Of a stretch of DNA of 7,915 nucleotides, positions 5,348-7,915 are shown piece by piece. The stretch spans positions 1-7,915 of the forward strand of contig CAUJJQ010000094.1 of assembly GCA_963205285.1 (NCBI GenBank). Direction: 5' to 3'. The notes under the pieces are model-generated. The model was not told where the DNA came from. It ran no database searches and saw nothing but the letters and a program-made list of their open reading frames with translations. Numbering within the stretch: the first letter of the stretch is position 1; every line of letters starts with the position of its first letter. The position numbers were made by a program, and so were the translations under genes. The stretch is from Pseudomonadota bacterium. Lineage in GTDB: Bacteria; Pseudomonadota; Alphaproteobacteria; Sphingomonadales; Sphingomonadaceae.

Positions 5348-6241
5348 ATGTTAATCCGCAACCGCAAAGGGCCCTCCGGCGCAAAGGCTGTTGCGTCGGC
5401 CATGCTATTGGTAGCATTGACGATATCGGGTGGCAGCGCCGCACAAAATGGCACGCCGCGCGCCAATGCCACCCCAAATGGCCAGATAGTCGCCCCGCCA
5501 AGCAGTTACGCCGATGTCGCTGACCAAGCGGTTGGCGCTGCCACCATCGTCCATGCCCGCGTGCGCCGCGTGCGCGTGGTGGAGGATGCGCGCGCCGCCA
5601 ATGTGCCCGCGAATCTGGTGCGCCTATATATCGAAGCGGAAACCCGCGCCATGATTTTCGGCAGCGATCCCATTGCCGCGCGCTTTTCCTTTATCACTGA
5701 CCAGCCACGCGATGCAGAGGGGAAGCCACCCAAATTGCGCGGGCGGGAAGTTTTGCTCTTTGCCCGCCATGTCGAACGCAGCGACCAACTGACTTTGGTC
5801 AACCCCGCTGCGTTGATGCTATGGGACATGGAACGCGAAGTAACCGCGCGCACCATCGCGGCGGAACTGGCAGCATCCCCCCCACCGCCAGCGGTTACCG
5901 GCATCGCCCAGGCGTTCCATGTCACCGGCACGGTGCGCGGGGAGAGTGAGAGCCAGATCTTCCTGTCGACCGATGCCGCCATTCCCATCACGCTCACCAT
6001 CGAACGGCGCGCGGATGCACCGCCGCACTGGGCGGTCGCTTTTGGGGAGATTATCGACGCCAGCGCCCGTCGCCCCGTCCCGCGCACGCTGCGCTGGTAC
6101 CGGCTGGCATGCGGCCTGCCGCGCACCATCCCGGCCGCGATACTACGCAATAGCAGCGCAGAGGATGCGCGCGCCATCGCCGCCGATTATGCGCTGGTGC
6201 TGGGTTCGATTGCCCCATGTGACCGCACGGCAGCGCGCTGA
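5348..6241 (+). CDS. Exported protein of unknown function
   Basis: I do not recognise this 297-residue protein. The N-terminus is a Sec-type signal peptide: basic residues at 4, 6 and 7, a hydrophobic core at about 16-26, and a likely cleavage after S-A-A at residue 32, giving a mature periplasmic protein of about 265 residues. There is no lipobox and no further membrane helix. The body looks like alternating beta strands (R-L-Y-I-E-A-E, A-R-F-S-F-I-T, R-E-V-L-L-F-A-R, I-F-L-S-T). A short proline run lies near 177-180. C255 and C291, both near the end, could form a disulfide. An alternative ATG at 5327 would add seven residues. It is divergent from tonB and 91 bases upstream of hom on the same strand, so it could share transcription with hom. 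No link to TonB function or amino-acid synthesis can be shown. Codon use resembles its neighbours, and it reads as a lineage-specific conserved protein. Confidence 0.8.
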   Translation: MLIRNRKGPSGAKAVASAMLLVALTISGGSAAQNGTPRANATPNGQIVAPPSSYADVADQAVGAATIVHARVRRVRVVEDARAANVPANLVRLYIEAETRAMIFGSDPIAARFSFITDQPRDAEGKPPKLRGREVLLFARHVERSDQLTLVNPAALMLWDMEREVTARTIAAELAASPPPPAVTGIAQAFHVTGTVRGESESQIFLSTDAAIPITLTIERRADAPPHWAVAFGEIIDASARRPVPRTLRWYRLACGLPRTIPAAILRNSSAEDARAIAADYALVLGSIAPCDRTAAR

Positions 6242-6332
6242 ACCCGCATTTGCGTTAAATCATTACCGACGCGCGTGACTTGCGCGTGGCGCGCGGCTAT
6301 CGGCGGCGCACCATTTAGCAATTGAGTTTTCC

Positions 6333-7649
6333 ATGACCCATCCCCCCCACGCGCCGCAATCCACCCAGCCTTTGCGTATCGGCATCGCCGGTCTCGGCAC
6401 GGTGGGCAGCGGCGTTATCCGCCTGCTCGATGAAAATGCCGCGCTGATTGCGCGGCGCGCGGGGCGCGAAATAAGGGTGACGGCGGTCGCCGCGCGTGAT
6501 GCAAAGCGTGATCGCGGTATCGACCTTGGCGGCGTGCGTTGGCATGATGATGCGGTCGCGCTCGCCCATGATCCCCAAGTGGACGCGGTGGTCGAAGTTA
6601 TCGGCGGGGCAGACGGCGTCGCGCTGGCGCTGGCAGAGGCAAGTTTGGCGGCAGGCAAACCCTTTGTCACCGCCAACAAGGCGATGATTGCCGCGCACGG
6701 CATGGCGCTCGCCGCCCGGGCCGAAGCTGCCGACATCGCGCTCAAATTCGAAGCGGCGGTGGCGGGCGGCATCCCGGTTATCAAGGCGCTGCGCGAAGGG
6801 GCATCGGCCAACCGTATCGAACGCGTCTATGGCATTTTGAACGGCACCTGCAATTTCATCCTGACCGCGATGGAAAGCCGCGCGCTCAGCTTTGAAGCGG
6901 CTTTGGCCGAAGCGCAGGCACTGGGCTATGCAGAAGCTGACCCCGGTTTCGACATTGACGGGGTGGATGCCAGCCACAAGCTCGCCATCCTCGCCGCCAT
7001 ATGTTTTTCCGCGCGCACCGATGTTGCTGGCGTGACGGTGGAGGGGATACGCGCAATCAGCGCCGAAGATATAACGGAGGCGGACGCGCTCGGCTATCGC
7101 ATCCGGCTCATCGCCATGGCCGAAATGCAAAATGGCGCGCTGCTGCAATATGTGCGCCCCTGTCTGGTCGCTGCCGAACACCCGCTGGGTTATGTGCCCG
7201 GCTGCCTGAACGCCGTGGTGGCGGAGGGGAATTTTGTCGGCCGCCTGTTTCTGGAGGGTGCGGGCGCGGGCGATGGGCCGACTGCAAGCGCGGTCGTCGC
7301 CGACATTATCGACGTCGCGCGCGATGAATATGGTCCGGCCTTTACCATGGCGGTCGGCGCGCTCGACGCGCTGCCGCGCGCGGATGTCGGGCATGTCGTG
7401 GGCAAATCCTATATCCGCCTGCATGTCGCCGACCGCACCGGCGTGCTCGCCGAAATCGCCATCGCCATGCGCGACGCCGGGGTTTCGGTCGAAAGCCTGA
7501 TCCAGCGCGGCGGCACGGATGGGGAGGCGCTGATCGTCCTTGTCACCCATGCCAGCGATGCAGCCGCGGTGGACGGTGCACTCGCCCTCTTGGCAGGGGG
7601 CGATGCACTGGTCGCACCGCCGCTGCGCCTGCCGATATTGGCGCTTTAG
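6333..7649 (+). CDS. hom: Homoserine dehydrogenase
   Basis: This 438-residue cytoplasmic enzyme reduces aspartate semialdehyde to homoserine with NAD(P)H, the branch point to threonine, isoleucine and methionine. The Rossmann motif I-A-G20-L-G-T-V-G25 starts the NAD(P)-binding domain. T-A-N-K116 corresponds to the nucleotide-site lysine, and the family signature F-E-A-A-V-A-G-G-I-P-V-I-K lies at 139-151. N-G-T-C-N-F at 170-175 and E201-A-D-P...D207-I-D-G-V-D212-A-S-H-K216 hold the substrate-binding and catalytic residues; D212 and K216 match D219 and K223 of the yeast enzyme. Residues from about 358 form a C-terminal ACT domain, which in this family suggests feedback control, commonly by threonine. 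The length is that of the stand-alone ACT form, not an aspartokinase fusion. The start ATG has only a poor ribosome site, but there is no better alternative and the Rossmann strand starts soon after. glpX follows after 94 bases. Confidence 0.97.
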   Translation: MTHPPHAPQSTQPLRIGIAGLGTVGSGVIRLLDENAALIARRAGREIRVTAVAARDAKRDRGIDLGGVRWHDDAVALAHDPQVDAVVEVIGGADGVALALAEASLAAGKPFVTANKAMIAAHGMALAARAEAADIALKFEAAVAGGIPVIKALREGASANRIERVYGILNGTCNFILTAMESRALSFEAALAEAQALGYAEADPGFDIDGVDASHKLAILAAICFSARTDVAGVTVEGIRAISAEDITEADALGYRIRLIAMAEMQNGALLQYVRPCLVAAEHPLGYVPGCLNAVVAEGNFVGRLFLEGAGAGDGPTASAVVADIIDVARDEYGPAFTMAVGALDALPRADVGHVVGKSYIRLHVADRTGVLAEIAIAMRDAGVSVESLIQRGGTDGEALIVLVTHASDAAAVDGALALLAGGDALVAPPLRLPILAL

Positions 7650-7731
7650 GCCGCAACGCCGCAATATCGACTTTATATCCGTGTGCGCCTATGCGCGCGG
7701 GCAACAGCCAAGAAATTACACAAGCAATTAC

Positions 7732-7738
7732 AGGGGAA
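7732..7738 (+). promoter_or_regulatory. Ribosome binding site of glpX
   Basis: AGGGGAA stands five bases before the GTG at 7744 and supports that GTG as the initiation codon. The next in-frame ATG is well inside the conserved N-terminal helix. Confidence 0.7.
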
Positions 7739-7743
7739 TTATC

Positions 7744-7915
7744 GTGACCGAAGCCAGCCAAAATCTCGACCGCGTGCTTGTGCTTGAAATGGTGCGCGTC
7801 ACCGAAGCAGCGGCGGTGGGCGCGGCCAAGCTGATCGGGCGCGGCGATGAAAAGGCGGCGGATGCTGCGGCGGTGGAGGCGATGCGCGCCGCGCTCAACG
7901 CGCTCGACATGGACG
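7744..7915 (+). CDS. glpX: Fructose-1,6-bisphosphatase class II, N-terminal part
   Basis: Only the first 57 codons lie in the window; the gene continues past the right edge. From the GTG start the protein reads as the GlpX family: L-D-R-V-L-V-L-E-M-V-R-V-T-E-A-A-A at about 8-24, then G-R-G-D-E-K-A-A-D at 32-40 and A-V-E-A-M-R near 43-48. These match the conserved R-V-T-E-S-A, G-R-G-D-K and A-V-x-A-M-R of E. coli GlpX. The enzyme hydrolyses fructose 1,6-bisphosphate in gluconeogenesis with a divalent metal, and in some bacteria also acts on sedoheptulose 1,7-bisphosphate. The catalytic and metal sites lie mostly beyond the edge, so activity cannot be checked here. The 94-base gap to hom has no clear terminator, so cotranscription with hom is possible. 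A short direct repeat AATTACA occurs twice (7714-7720, 7726-7732) ahead of the ribosome site. Confidence 0.93.
   Translation, partial: MTEASQNLDRVLVLEMVRVTEAAAVGAAKLIGRGDEKAADAAAVEAMRAALNALDMD

Noticed and set aside
6242..6332. GC-rich inverted repeat ACGCGC/GCGCGT as a terminator before hom
   Set aside because: The stem is short (6269-6274 with 6282-6287), the loop is seven bases, and no T-run follows. Such pairs are common by chance in GC-rich DNA.
6315..7664. A 449-codon open frame on the minus strand opposite hom
   Set aside because: It covers almost exactly the hom gene in antisense, and its protein has an unnatural His/Arg/Gln-rich composition with no recognisable domain.

Overview
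The window looks like an ordinary chromosomal stretch from an alphaproteobacterium, most likely of the order Sphingomonadales. This rests on the high GC content and GC-rich third codon positions, the style of the TonB/ExbB/ExbD proteins (an M-A-x-x-G-D-type TonB start, a proline wall followed by a TonB_C domain with two cysteines, and an ExbB followed by two ExbDs), and the order homoserine dehydrogenase then class II fructose-1,6-bisphosphatase. The assignment is inferred from protein style and gene order, not from a database search.

Layout. Positions 1-2300, minus strand, read right to left: ugd (UDP-glucose 6-dehydrogenase), a lipoprotein Cu/Zn superoxide dismutase 25 bases downstream, and a short secreted protein that looks like the N-terminal part of a CHRD domain. 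Positions 2362-5025, minus strand: a TonB energy-transduction cluster in the order tonB, exbB, exbD, exbD. It ends in a convincing intrinsic terminator at 2362-2398, which separates it from ugd. Its two longer intercistronic gaps, tonB-exbB and exbB-exbD, contain strong stem-loops. Positions 5026-5347: a 322-base divergent intergenic region. Positions 5348-7915, plus strand: an exported protein of unknown function, hom (ACT-domain homoserine dehydrogenase), and the first 57 codons of glpX, which runs off the window.

How the genes work together. TonB, ExbB and the two ExbDs would form the inner-membrane motor that uses the proton gradient to drive TonB-dependent outer-membrane receptors. Ugd makes UDP-glucuronate for polysaccharide or lipid modification. 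SodC is predicted to be membrane-anchored outside the cytoplasm and to remove superoxide there. Hom sits at the branch of aspartate metabolism leading to threonine, methionine and isoleucine. GlpX serves gluconeogenesis.

I found no mobile element, CRISPR array, tRNA, rRNA or clear novel multi-gene system. The items most worth a second look are the broken-looking CHRD gene, a TonB whose membrane segment lacks the usual histidine, the folded intercistronic regions of the TonB operon, and the unassigned exported protein.
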